Assembly (NCBI GenBank): GCA_028583605.1
Contig: CM053329.1
Span: 2,852,001 to 2,916,000, forward strand
From: Dastarcus helophoroides
Taxonomy: Eukaryota > Arthropoda > Insecta > Coleoptera > Bothrideridae
Length of the DNA: 64,000 nucleotides
Reading direction: 5' to 3'
Each line of letters begins with the position of its first letter. Positions within the stretch are counted from its first letter, which is position 1. Of this stretch, positions 46,521 through 58,318 are shown piece by piece. The translations under genes were made by a program, and so were the position numbers. A model generated the notes under the pieces. That model had not been told where the DNA came from, ran no database searches, and saw only the letters and a program-made list of their open reading frames with translations.

Positions 46521-47160
46521 GGTAGCTGACAAAAATAAGTTAGTTTATTTTACACAGAGTAGGGGAAAAAAATAAAATACATAAGACCAAAATTAGAGAT
46601 GAACATTTTTTTAAAGTAAATTGTAAAGATTTTGGTGAAACGGACTGGTCTTTGGTTATCTTCAAAAATTGAAATACAAATCTTGTCCCCTGAAACTAAG
46701 AAAGATTAAAAAACACAACAAAAGTTGCAATCTTTATTATGTTTTTTAATCTTTCTTGGTTTCAGGGGACAAGGTTCGTATTTCAATTATAAAGATATAA
46801 AAAATGTGAAAAAGAGTTGCAGTATTGGACATCGATGTTTTGCTCTCATTTGAGCTCGTCAGCAATGCCTAACAAGAAAAGGGAACCATAAAGGGGAAAA
46901 CAGCATATCAATTTATTATTTTTAACTACTTCTTTATCCTTTGTAGTTCCCTTTTCATTGTTATGCATTGCTAACGAGCTCAAATGAAAGCGAAATATCG
47001 AGGTCGAATGCCACAACCTTTTTTTAAATTTTTTATATTTTTTTATATGTTTATAATTTACTTTAAAAAATTTCATGTGTAATTTTGGCCTGGTCTTCTA
47101 TATTTCATTCTTCTTTCCCTATTCTGTGTAAAATACACTAAACTATTTTTGTCAGGTGCT
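46521..47160. mobile_element. Palindromic (foldback) element, invaded by HCR
   Basis: The left arm starts gtagctgacaaaaataag (46522) and the right arm ends ctatttttgtcaggtgc (47159). Inverted blocks nest inward: tttacacagagtagggg / ccctattctgtgtaaaat, accaaaattagagatgaaca / tcatgtgtaattttggcc, and at the centre tttgagctcgtcagcaatgc / gcattgctaacgagctcaaa. The left arm is interrupted at 46634-46790 by an HCR repeat. No transposase. Confidence 0.75.
46634..46790. repeat. HCR repeat, copy 4, head-to-head
   Basis: A minus-oriented part (acggactggtctttgg, cttgtcccctgaaac, acacaacaaaagttgc) meets a plus-oriented part (ttgtgttt-like tattatgttttttaatc, ttggtttcaggggacaagg) at about 46730. The hammerhead boxes have been lost from the middle. 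Confidence 0.7.
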
Positions 47161-47164
47161 ATAA

Positions 47165-47341
47165 GGTAACGTAAAAAATTGAAATATAAAAAATAGTATC
47201 AGTATTTGTCTGAAGATGATAGCTTGGCTGTCGAAACGCTTTAGAGCAAACTTTTTTGTGTTTTTAATCTTTCTTGGTTTCAGGGGATAAATTTTATATT
47301 TCAATTTTTGAAGATAACCAAGAACAAGTCCGTTCCACCGT
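47165..47341 (+). repeat. HCR repeat, copy 5
   Basis: The most complete plus-strand copy: ttgaaatataaaaaatagt, cagtatttgtctgaagatg, gtcgaaacgctttagagc, ttgtgtttttaatc, ttggtttcaggggataa, atttcaatttttgaag, ataaccaagaacaagtccg and ttccacc. It gives the repeat a minimum length of about 175 bp. It directly adjoins the foldback element 46521-47160. Confidence 0.75.
47206..47247 (+). ncRNA. Hammerhead-like core, copy 4
   Basis: CTGAAGA (47210-47216) and GAAA (47233-47236) with a stem between them (ATAGC / GCTGT, imperfect). Stem III is altered (ACGCTT). The CTCT partner of AGAG is lost, though TTTG upstream could pair with CAAA further on. Probably inactive. Confidence 0.25.
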
Positions 47342-47399
47342 GTTAAGAATATAGATATCAAGTACTTCGTTGTATTTAAAAAAAAATATTTCATAATAT

Positions 47400-48170
47400 T
47401 GTCAACTTTAATTACTAAAAAATTAAAATATTTCGAAACTAGATCGAAGAAATGCTAAAGTAAAATTTTGAATTTCATTTTAGAACTTTTACGTTGAAAC
47501 TTGAAAAATAATCCTTTTTAAATGTCGGTTTTAAAATATTCAAAACATCAAATTCATTTATCTTTAGAAGACCAAATATTTCAAAAAATCGAATTTACAA
47601 AAAGTTTGAAAATTTGAAAAAGCCCCAAACTTTCAAAACAGATCAATATTTTAAAAAAGGGTGACGTTTAAAAAAAATGAAATTTTGATAAAAGTCAAAG
47701 AAAAAGTCGAAGAAAAGTCGAAATTTTGATCATAAAAGGTCGACATTTTCAAAAATAGTGAACATTTTCAGAAAGACCAAACATTTCAAAAAAGCAGAAA
47801 TTTTCGAAAAAGGTAGAGTTTTTCAAATAAGAAAAGTTTACATAAGAGTCGAGATTTCCAAAATTGTAGACATTAAAAAAAATTGAAATTTTCTAAAAAT
47901 ACAGTATACTTTGAGAAATAGTAAAAATCTTCAACAAGGATTGAGCTTTTAAGAAAAAGTAGAAATTTTGAAAAAAAGTCGAAGTTTTCAAAAGAGAATT
48001 ATTTTCAAAATAATCGAATTTACAAAAAAAAGAAAGCTTTAATAGAAATTTTAAGAAATTGTTCAAAAAATTCAAAATTTTTAATAAAGTTGAGAATAAT
48101 GGTAAAATAAAAAAAATAGAAGCACAAATTAACAGAAAAGTTAAAATTTCCAGTAAAAAACGAAAATTAA
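47400..48170. repeat. AT-rich quasi-periodic tract, A-rich strand
   Basis: Blocks such as aaagtcgaaattttg and ttttcaaaaaagt. It continues after the palindromic element at 49540-50310, so the element inserted into one tract. Confidence 0.6.
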
Positions 48171-48181
48171 GAGTTAATATA

Positions 48182-49522
48182 CAGGGTGGACCACAAGTAA
48201 TGGTACATAGAGCAAGAGTAGATTTTTCGTATAAAATTAACGTCATTTGGCCACATTTACCTTAAACCAAAAGTTGATATTAACAGAAGTACAAGGTGTC
48301 AAAGTTTAAAAAAAATTGTGATTTTTTCGCATAACTGATGAACACATGTCAGTATAGACAAGAAATTTGGCATAGGCGGGTTTCTTTGGTCAAGAAATTC
48401 TAATTTGCAGATTATCAGTAACAGATAGGGGGCGCCTCCTGTGCTACCTTGTATTATTCTAAGGCATCATAACTTTTTTGTGACTTTATGTACACTTTTT
48501 TTAAATAGATATTTTTATTTGCCCACATTTTTTACGTAAAAAAGGTATACTTTCTACATGTTGATACAAGCAACCGTTTTCAAGATATTTGCCTTCAAAG
48601 TTTGCCGTACGTTTATTTCAAGTTATGTAAATGTGAATTTTTCGCAGTAGGTTTCAAAATAAAAGTAATAAAACTGACTCCAAAATAGTTTATGTCAAAT
48701 AACACTCTACTGGCATTATTATTACACATATTTTTTTAAATTTCTAAAGCAAATTTAAATAAAATACCAAAACAAAATTTATTTTCAAAAATAAGCATGT
48801 TGGAAATGACCTTTTTCATGTAAAGGGATTGTAAAATATTAAAAATCTGGCTGTCTTTTATTGAAATTTATCTCCAAATATCTGCTTTGACCACCCAGAC
48901 TATTAAAATTTTCTTGTGCGGACTCAGAGATCATATGTGACGTCTTAATTTTTTGGATTTTCTTGATTCAGATTTTAAAAATTTAGGTAATGATATTATC
49001 AGCAAAGTTATATTTGACATAAATTGGTTTCAAAGCTGTGTTATGATTACTTTTTTTTCAAGTCTACTTCGAAAATTTAATATCTTAGTATTTAAAACCA
49101 AGGCACGTCAAGCTTTAAAGGCCAATATCTTGAAAACGGTTGCTCGTATCAATTTTCAGAAAGTACACCTTTTTTACGTAAAAAATATGGGGAAATAAAA
49201 TAACCCATTTAAAATTAATATACGGAGGTGCACAAAAAAGTTATGATGATTTAGAATTATGCAGGATAGCGCAGGTAGCGCCCCCTATCAGCTATTGGTA
49301 ATATGTTAGAAAATTAGAGTTTGTCAACTTAAAAAACTCCCTTATGTCAAATTTCGTGCCTATATTGCAATTCATTCCATAATTTTACGAAAAAAATCGA
49401 ATTTCTTTTTTCAACTTTGACACCCTGTATCTCCAACTTTTGGTATAAGGTAGCTAAATCACATTATTTTTATTCGAAAAATCCACCATTGCTCTGTGTA
49501 CCATTACTTATGGTCCACCCTG
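48182..49522. mobile_element. 1.34-kb palindromic DNA element with CAGGGTGG ends
   Basis: The ends, TA|CAGGGTGGACCACAAGTA at 48182 and TACTTATGGTCCACCCTG|TA to 49522, are inverted repeats of about 28 bases. Inverted similarity continues across each whole half: ttggcataggcgggtttctt / aaactcccttatgtcaaatt, agggggcgcctcctgtgctac / gtagcgccccctat, aaaaaggtatactttc / gaaagtacacctttttt and caagcaaccgttttcaagat / atcttgaaaacggttgctcg. The TA duplication is intact. The only ORF (48953-49198) is within an arm and has no recognisable product. A mariner-type transposase acting in trans would explain the ends. Confidence 0.85.
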
Positions 49523-49539
49523 TATAATAATTAAGTCAA

Positions 49540-50310
49540 GATTTTCATACATGTAAAATTTGGAGTCAAAATTTAAAAAAAAGTCGAAATTTCCAATTAA
49601 AATCGAAAAGTTAGATTTTTGAAAAATGTCGCCATTTTCAGAAAGTCACAAGTTTGACAAAAAGTCAAAATCTTGAGAGAAGTCCAAATTTAAAAAAAAT
49701 TCAAATTTTCAAAAAAAGGTCAAAATTTTGAAAAAATGTTTTGAAAAATTTAGAACTTTCAGGTAAAGTCAAAACAGTAAAAACTCAAAATTTTGAAAAG
49801 AACTATAAATTGTGAAAAGAAATGAAATTAAAATTTTTTTTGGATAAACAACATTTTCAAAAAAAGTAAAATTAAAAAAAAATGAAATATTTTAGGTACA
49901 AAAAAGCTAAAATTTTAAAAACATAATTTTAAAAACAGGCAAAATAAAATTAAAATTTTGGGCAAAAGTCGAAATTTTGGAAGGCGATATTTTTAAACCT
50001 TAGTGAAAACTTCAAGAAAAGGTTAAAATTTCGAAAAAAGTAGATATTTTAAAATTTCTAAAATTTTTTAAAAAAGTTGAAATTTTTGAAAAGTTAATAT
50101 TCTCAAATACGCAACAGAAGCCAGTATTTTCAAAAAGTAGAGATTTTCAAAAAAGAGCCCAAGAGAGATGTTTTCGAAACAAAGTCGTACAATATAAAAA
50201 AAAATTTTAACAATAACCAAAATTTTGAAATAAAGCTAGATTCTCCAAAATTAATGTCGAAATTTTCAAATTGGATTTTTCAAAAAAGTTGAAATAAAAA
50301 ATCTAAGGCC
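49540..50310. repeat. AT-rich quasi-periodic tract, A-rich strand
   Basis: Continuation of the tract at 47400-48170 (aaaaagtcgaaattt, aattttgaaaaaa). No coding capacity. Confidence 0.6.
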
Positions 50311-52980
50311 GCTATTTTTATATTTTTTTATTCGTTAAAACGAAAATTATGAATTAACCTTTTTTTTTATTTTTCGTTGCTTTGCCTGAATAGGGTACTG
50401 TAGGAGCCCGCGCCAATACATAGAAAGGTGCCAGAAGTTCACAATTGCTCCTGGTCCCGGAAATGCTCTCAGGGCGCATGGCAAACAGCAGTTTAAAATC
50501 ACTTAAAATGTCAGGAAGAACTTACAGGTGTATAAAATTTTAAACTACTATTAATTCCACATAATGTTTGGGTAAATCTCACCTTCCCTCAGTTTTAAGT
50601 TCAAGTTTTTAGAAGTATGCCACATTCTGAACAAAATACAACAAAAAATTTAAAATTTTTCTAAAAAGCCGTTATTCTAAAGTTATACCGAAAAAACTTA
50701 CATTTTTGCGTAAATATTATCCAGTAAAGATAAAAATAAGATTACACACACAAGTAACTTTTCCCAAGTGTTAAAAAATTACCCCGTGTCAGGTTCGCGC
50801 TTGGTTCTTTTAGTGTATTAATCATAAAAGCACTAAAGGATGTAATTCTGTTGGGGTGTTGCCAATCAACGGCATAAAAGTAAATTGCAAAGTTGCCGGT
50901 TTGGGTTATTTATCGTTATTTGGGCTATTTTTAAATACTTGACGACTAAATTTTAATTTGTTGGTTGATCTCAAGGAAAAATAAAAAATAAAATATAGTT
51001 TTACTAAGACACTAGGCATCTTGTAAAAATCTTAAGTGTGGTGTCATTTTTGTTTAGGTTTTTGATCGTCAGTTTTTCGATTTGTGAACTTTTCTGGGAA
51101 TTTTGATTCAGTTTTGGGATTGATTTTTTTAAGTCGTTCGGCTTTAGGTTTATATAGGTTATGCCCATATTGTACAGTTTTATAGTGAATCTTTAATCAG
51201 TTTGGTAACTCAAAAACTATTCAAGCTAAAATTAAAACTAAATGATATTAGAATATGCATGTCAAAGTAAAAAGCCGAGAAATGATCATTTGTGACAGTA
51301 TTTTTCCGAAATTCTTAGACTGAAACAAATCGATAGACTTATACTGTTCATGTAATGAAAAGTGAAAATGTACATTATATAAATGTGAAGAAAGTTGTAT
51401 ATCTATATTAGCACAAATGTTTTCAAATTTTTTGATTCACGGCACCTTTAATATAATAAATATTTTCTCTACGTCCTAATTCAAAACATTGACTATGTAA
51501 CATAATTGAAGGCTCCAAATTTTTAATATTTCCTTAAAATTTAAAGTTTCGTTGTTTATGTTTGTTTCCAAAAGTTCGAATCTAAATTCGAAAGAACTTT
51601 TATTAAAGGTCTTTAGCTTTTGTTTTTGGAATTTTGAACTTAAAACCAAAAATTTGATTCTTCTTTAAATTTATCCCGACATTTTCTTGTTTTTTAGAAT
51701 TTTGATTTTAATTTCAATATTAATTTGAATTTGATTTTAATTCAATTTCCCTGGATATTACACCTATGTAATTTTTTGCTTCACAGCAAAGTAAAAGAAT
51801 AGCTCAGATAACATGAATTTTTCAGTTTGTAACTGACCTTTTAAGAATCTGCGTTGTACAAGTTGTAGAATTTATGAGTTTCTATTGATGGAACAATATT
51901 ACTTGTTCTAACTTCTCATTTAATTTGAGCAACTTAAATAATTCTAATGCAGAGACCAATAGGTTTGAACATTTATCAGACTCAGAGTTTGGAAACCGAA
52001 GACCGGTTTTCATCTTATTAGATCTCGTAAGTTTGGTATATCCAACTCGAATGCTGATAAATATTCCGGCAAGTAAATATTTAAAAATGAATAAACAACG
52101 TCCATGTCATTTTTAATAAGTATCGCCACCTATTGGAAACTGTGGATAAACTTCAACAAGTGTCAAAGGCATCCTAGTTTAAGTCTTTTGAGCTTTGCTG
52201 TAGAGCGATCGCTTGCTGAGCGTTTGTGACTCAGTTCGGTCACTTATGATCCACTATACACGTTTAGAGGGTTGCATATTGCAGCCTAGATATATTTGCA
52301 ACTTTATAATTGTTGCTATTTAAGAGATTAATTTTTAATTGGTCCTCTTTCTATTGCAAGCACCAAAGATTTATGGTTCTTAAAATAGGACTACGCTTCC
52401 AGTAAAAGGAAATGTGGCAACTCTGCCCATTTCTGATCTTGTACCAAATGGGGTAAAAATCGTAAAGTCAATTTTTGACATTTGTTTAAAAATCTGTCAA
52501 AAATTGACGTTTCGATTTCTCATTTAAAATAGCTTTTCTTAGGAATGTAGAAATAATATTCCGTAAAGGTAATACATATATATTTTATGCCATGTTCGCC
52601 ATCTGTTATAAGGAACCACCTTCTAAATTGTCGTCCAGATCTGTTTAGTGCTAATGGTCCCGATTTTATGTCATTTCTCTGGCGTCTCGCCTAACTCTTG
52701 GCCAGGAAATCTTAACTGTAAAAGAGAACATATTTCTCGTTTATTTTAAATTAACTCGAGAAATAACCATATTATAACGAGCAGTTTTCTTTGCAGAAGT
52801 ATTTTCGTTCAAAAAATAATTCAATAACTTAGAAAAAAACATAATCTTGCAGTATCTCCTAGCAATTCTCTTAGAAAGTAGACTACGATTAATTTTAGAA
52901 ATATAATTTTTATTCCATAAAATCCCTGTTTTGTTTTAAACATTTTCGAGCTTTCTCTAGGAATGTCAATAATTTGATGT
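50311..52980. other. Intergenic region without recognised features
   Basis: AT-rich, less repetitive than its flanks. The ORF at 51925-52116 and other short ORFs have no recognisable product. Nothing else identified. Confidence 0.3.
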
Positions 52981-54440
52981 AAAGTTTAATTTAAATTTTT
53001 TTTCCTAAGATTTGGATTTTAATTCAGAAATGTCAAATCTATTTTTCGGTAAATGTTAATGACTTTATTTTTGAAATTTTTTCCCACGAAAATTGAAACT
53101 TAACTAGAAATGTTGTCATTTCACCGTTCTTCTTTTCGATTTTACAACTTTTAAATTAAAAGCTTAACCTATTCTTCTATATCCATTGCTTGCTATGTTA
53201 GTGCTGCTTTTTCCTGTAAATTTCTTTTTTAACATTGCATTTAATTTTTCTGAAATATCCGAATTTACTTTTTTATTTCGTAATATTTAACTTGAATTTA
53301 GCATTTTGTCTTTTTAGAAATTTAGATTTTCTTTTCCAAATTTTGAGTTCAAATTTGAAAATTTTCCCTAAATTTGGAATTTTTGTTTACAAATTTTGGC
53401 TTTTTCCAGAAAAACATATATTCAATTCTTTTTCGAAAGGTCTAATTTAATCTCAAAATTTTGATTTTTTCCTTAAAGTTTGGAATTTACACATTTTGTT
53501 TCTCAAGTTTTTCACCTCAGCTAGAAATTTCAGTTTTTTTTTCGAAAGCTGTTATTTCTTTAAAACTTTTACTATTTTTCCTCGAAATTTAGAGTTTCAA
53601 CTCAAAAAAATGTCTAAAATTCGTTTTTGAACGGTATTTTCATTTTTTTCTCAAAATTCCGAACTTAAACAGGCAATTTTTGCCCGTTTCCAAAACTTTC
53701 AGGCAATACTCAAAACTTCGTATTTTTCGAAAAAAATTCATTGTATTTTCGAAATTTAACTTTCACGTAATGTCAGCTTTCATTTTTCCCCCGATTAGAA
53801 CTAATAACTCTTCAAATTTTTCTTGAAATTTAAATTGTTTTTCAATTGTAACTCAAAATTTTGGGAAAATAATTTCATAAACTTAACATTTCTTGCTGAA
53901 TTTCGAAACTTCCAAAATTTTATAACTTCGAAATATCTATTTTTTTATAATTTCGAGCGTCCGATTTTTTTTAATTGAGATGTCCTCTTGAAATTTTTGT
54001 CGTTTATAAAAATTTCCATTTCAAATTTGAAATTTTCTGAGTTTTTAAATAAATAACAATTTTTTTTCAAAATGAGACTTTATTCAAAATTTTACGATTT
54101 CATTTTTATTCCATAAAATTTTAACTTCAAATTAAAAATTTCGATCTCATCAAACTAAATATTTATTTCCATAAAAAATCGAACTTAAAAATTTAAAATG
54201 AAAATGTTAATTTAAATCTTTCAATTTTATCTTTAATTTGAAAATGTCTACAGTAATCACAAGATTTCTCTGGAAAAAGTACTACTAAATAACTATTAAA
54301 AAAACAAGAATTTTCAAATTAAAAACAACTCAAAACTTCGGAAAAATATTTTTAATTTGTATAGAAAACTCAAATCATATCTTTTTATTACAACCTTGAC
54401 TATAAAGCTAAAAAAAGAATTAAGCATTTTAAGTATAACC
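52981..54440. repeat. AT-rich quasi-periodic tract, T-rich strand
   Basis: Blocks such as tttttctcaaaattccgaa and ttcttgaaatttaaattg. Bases 54441-55390 have no recognisable gene. Confidence 0.55.
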
Positions 54441-55394
54441 TAGAGCAGAGTTTTTAGTTTTCTTACATAATTCTTTCAATGACTCCAGGCGAACAATACA
54501 GGGCGATGCACGATGGATGGGAGTATTAGAAGTATGTTAGGAACTCATCAACCAATCGTTGAACTTCAATTACTATGGTAATCTATCATGTTCTATGGAA
54601 TTAAAATTAAAAACTAAAAGATGTAGATAAACTTGGCCACGTCTTCACTATTTTTAATAAAGCACCTTTACTTTTTTTGAATAATTTTTATTTTTATATA
54701 TTCGTAATAATTGAACATTTTCTGATATTTTAATTAACCTGGGTCGATTTTTAGCTTTCTTTTTAATTTTGAAAGGCTTATAGCGGGAAAAGTTGTGTAT
54801 TGGTACCCAGTTTTCAGAAATATTATTTAATTTTAACAATGCCAGGCCCGTAAATAATTTTTCGTTAGCTAGGAATAAAATATTTTTTGAAAAAATTATA
54901 AATTCTAAAACTAAATTTCCTGTCTTAGGAAATGCTTTGAAATCATTCATTGGCGAGGAATGAAACATATTTTTTTAATTATTAACATATTTAGATACCC
55001 ACCAGTATCCTACAGTGAGTTACCGCTGCTATAGGATCTGTAATGCTTCATGGCTACGAATAAAATATATTTTGAAAAAATCACGTTTTTCTCGCGATGA
55101 CTTGTGATACGTTCCAGTTCAATATACACCACTAAACAAAACCCACTTTCATCACTACAAATAATACTAATATTTTATCCCTCGTCCCAATCTTTTTCTT
55201 ATCTACTTCAATCTAAGCGTTGATGACGTTGTTCAACATTAAGAGGTAACGGTAAATTGGGACAAATATAAAAAAAAATTTTTTTGTCAAACCAAGTTTG
55301 CAATTAATGCAGGCCTGACCCATGGGTCTGTTCTCATTGTCAGATGTATAACTAAGGAAGTGATGGTTGCCTAATGTCATCCTTTTTCTCCAAC

Positions 55395-56020
55395 AACAAC
55401 AACAACATTATTCGTCGTTGCTTTAGAAAAGCTAAGGAAACAGCAGATACAAATCATAATCGTGAAATCGTTTTGAAATGGGCAAAGACAAATCTAGTCG
55501 TTCTCAATGCTTTAGAAACTTAGACTTTTGTAAGAGAACGTCAAGAAATAATGCTTTCAATGTTTTCATGGACTTTAAAAATCCTCCCTATGAAAACTTA
55601 TTTGTCTATTCTAGGAGTAAACGTAAACGCAGGCACATTTATTTATTTGAATAACTATGTTCCGGTCATTGTCAAATCCGTCTCTCAAAGGTTCCAGCCA
55701 AAAAATACTTCACAACAGATCAGCTCTTCACTCTTTATAAAGCTCAAGTTAGACTAACGTTAGTGAACAGTTCTTGTATTTGGAATTAAGCTAAAATCCT
55801 AACCGAATCTCTCCAGGCACACAAGTACAAATGGATGGTTGGTGATTTCTTTTCTACAAGAACTTTTATGGAAGATGTTTACAAGGACTGATGGTTCTGA
55901 TCTAACATTCTTCAAGTATACTAAACAATCGGAGACACCAAATTCCTGTGCAATTCAGCTTGGCAGAGTGAGAACTTTTATTTAGTGCGACTCCTTTCTT
56001 CTATAGAACTTCCAACTCTA
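55395..56020 (+). pseudogene. LINE ORF2 C-terminal fragment, copy 2
   Basis: From about 55450 shifting frames give NADTF-like NVNAGTFIYLNNYV, then KSVSQRFQPKN with the frame-shifted LFTLYKAQVR at about 55720-55752, then KWMVGDFFSTRTF and a Jockey-like tail. LFTLYKAQ followed by a loop is the thumb segment common to insect LINE reverse transcriptases. The end is similar to 18365-18600. Frameshifts make it dead. Confidence 0.65.
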
Positions 56021-56515
56021 AAATTTCTTTCTTGCCAAGCAAAATTTTCCTTAATAATTACAACTTATCTTTGTTTAAATCGGTAGTTTGTCACCATCTA
56101 TCTTCATTTCCACCCCCTACTCGTACTGCTCCAAGAGCACAATGCCCTTCTCGAGTGGATAGTATTTAAAAAGAATCTTTCAATTAGAATGTAGCCCAGC
56201 TTAGACGCAGCTCCTTAGACATAAGTAAAAAATAACACGTAATTCTAGAAAAAGCTGCGGACCAAGTAGAAGCTTTAAAATTGTAATCATTTGTTGGTCT
56301 TATAATAAAAAAATGTTTAAATAATATTTTAATCTTTACTGGGTGTTCTAATTTTTTTGTTAGTGATTATATTATCTCTGTACAATGATATCCAAAGATT
56401 TTTGTTCGGTAAATACTGGGAGGGGGGACTAAACATATTCCAATTTCAAAAATATCTTATATCATGCATAATATATCATTACGAAATCTTTTTTAGCGCA
56501 GGAGTGTTCAAATTT
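56021..56515. other. Spacer between LINE fragment and MULE region
   Basis: AT-rich; no gene recognised. It may include further 3' LINE sequence. Confidence 0.25.
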
Positions 56516-56813
56516 TGGGTGAGGTGCAGTTGTCTCCCCATACCTTAATGACGGTAACAGTTGACATTTCCAACCTTAACTTCGTGGAATTCTTTAATAT
56601 TCATAACTATTAAACATTATTAACAATTAAAAACCAACAGATATTAAAAATTCCACAATATTTACCAACACCGGGCCAGGTTTTTCCGTTACTGCATCAT
56701 CGGCGGTTATACCAGCAATTGCTGCTATAACCGTTGTCTCCCGAGCAAGTTTCAATTCCTAAGTCTCATTTACCTGGATTATAAATTTCCTTTTTAAAAA
56801 CTAATCAGGTAAT

Positions 56814-57034
56814 CCAGAAGGGTATGGTGTAAAGCCTACTTTAAGACGGACGGCCAAGACAATGTGATTGTAGAATTGAAGTTGGTTCACAATCACGAAT
56901 CATTTTCCCAGGATATATTAAATAGACAGATAGTGAGTAATAGTGTTAAATGTACTGCTCTGGATGACATTGATGAACGACCTTTAAATCTAATTAGAAG
57001 AGAACCTAAAAAAAGCAATGTAGATACTATAACT
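56814..57034 (+). pseudogene. FLYWCH zinc-finger/MULE transposase N-terminal remnant
   Basis: Reads CKAYFKTDGQDNVIVELKL, then VHNHESFSQDILNRQIVSNS, then ALDDIDERPLNLIRREPKK, then NVDTIT. The CKA and HNHE parts are the second half of a FLYWCH finger. The block that follows (LNRQ..SNSVK...DI.ERP..LIR.E...TIT) is the linker seen in insect FLYWCH-MULE proteins. The first half of the finger and any start codon are missing. The frame ends at 57034 where inserted sequence begins. Confidence 0.6.
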
Positions 57035-57879
57035 CCCAGCAAACATTTCTGCAATGGTACAGCATTGGCCCTGCTCTGGCTAGCGGCACAGCGGTACTGG
57101 CTCAGCGCTGAAAACCCGTGCAGGCTCAACGCATAAAAGAGAATCATGCCAGTACCGGTTCAGCGAAGTTTTGCCAGTGCTGAATAAGTACTAGCTACCA
57201 GCACTCAGTCTGCACTAGAAAGTTAGTGACGTATGAGCACTTTTTAATCAGCGCTGTGCCGATGCAAGTTTTTAGTGCCGATTAAATACCGCCTGAACAA
57301 CAATCAATAAGAAAATTCATGGCATTAAAGTCTGAGCATCGGCGGTTACAGTGAAGGGTTGCAGTGCTGAATAAGCGCCGTCCAGCCTGAAATTATATAG
57401 CGTAACTCTATTTTCGAAATCACACGCAGTGGTGAACCTATTTAAACATATATTAGAGTACAATTATAAAATAAAATTCAATATACTAATTACAACACTT
57501 ATAATTATCGTACAAATGAATTCATTTAAGTATACACCGTGTCCAAGCTAATGAAGGCCAGTGTGGGCATTTCGAAAACGAAAAAAGATACATTTTCGGT
57601 TGGTTGGATGTGATATAAAAATTATTGAAAAAACTATTAAAGTATTAAACATTTTAATTATTATCCCGAAAATATAATTAGGTTTACTTACTTGCTTGTT
57701 ATTTTTGAAATAGTCTCTCTTGTGTGCATCTTTCTTTTCAGTAAGAATGTCGTAATGGGTTTCAGCCCTAATTACGGTTGGGGCTTATTTCCAAGAAGTG
57801 ACATTGAGTATTGATTTACCAATATTACAACATCGTTGGCAGTTTAAAATATACAAAAATGTAACATAAAATATATTTT

Positions 57880-58310
57880 AACATTGGAAATGTTTATGTT
57901 GAGATATGGGGTGAAGTTTCGGGTTTTCGTTCAAGCTTGAAGAACAAGGTGTCGGTCAGTCGGACATACTCGGATCGCCAGTCGAGCGCTCTCGGCGTCG
58001 AGAGGCCGGCATAAAAACTATGAGAGAATGTTAAGATATGTTTTGTGATGTTAAGTTTACAGTTCACCGCAGTGCACCATATTCGTTTAATCCAGTGACG
58101 TTTCATTGGATAAGGCTATCAGCTATGGATATTAAGAGTATGAAAAATAGCGAAAAGTGTAAGACATATTGAGAGCGTAAAAAACGTCTACGAGAGATTG
58201 AAAATAGAGAATTTAGTGAGTTAAGTACGAAAACACCACTAACAAAAACTGAACACAGTAGGCGGTATTGTGAGCATGTAAAGATGCGCAAACTTAAGGT
58301 TCTGAAGTTT
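57880..58310 (+). pseudogene. GC-richer segment with Lys/Arg-rich ORF fragment
   Basis: 57930-58010 is unusually GC-rich for the window and is followed by cataaaaac, a possible TATA box, about 115 bases before an ATG at 58125. The frame reads MDIKSMKNSEKCKTY, a stop, then ERKKRLREIENREF, then TPLTKTEHSRRYCEH. The two basic blocks (TY-ERKKRLRE and RRYCEHVKMRK) look like repeats of one helix. Similar basic N-termini occur in uncharacterised, probably transposon-encoded insect proteins. It is cut off where R4 copy 2 begins (58315). Confidence 0.35.
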
Positions 58311-58318
58311 ACACGGGT

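Noticed and set aside
51925..52116. Small ORF starting MSNLNNSNAETNRFEHLSDS
   Set aside because: No domain, no neighbouring exons in phase, and no conservation can be judged from one sequence.
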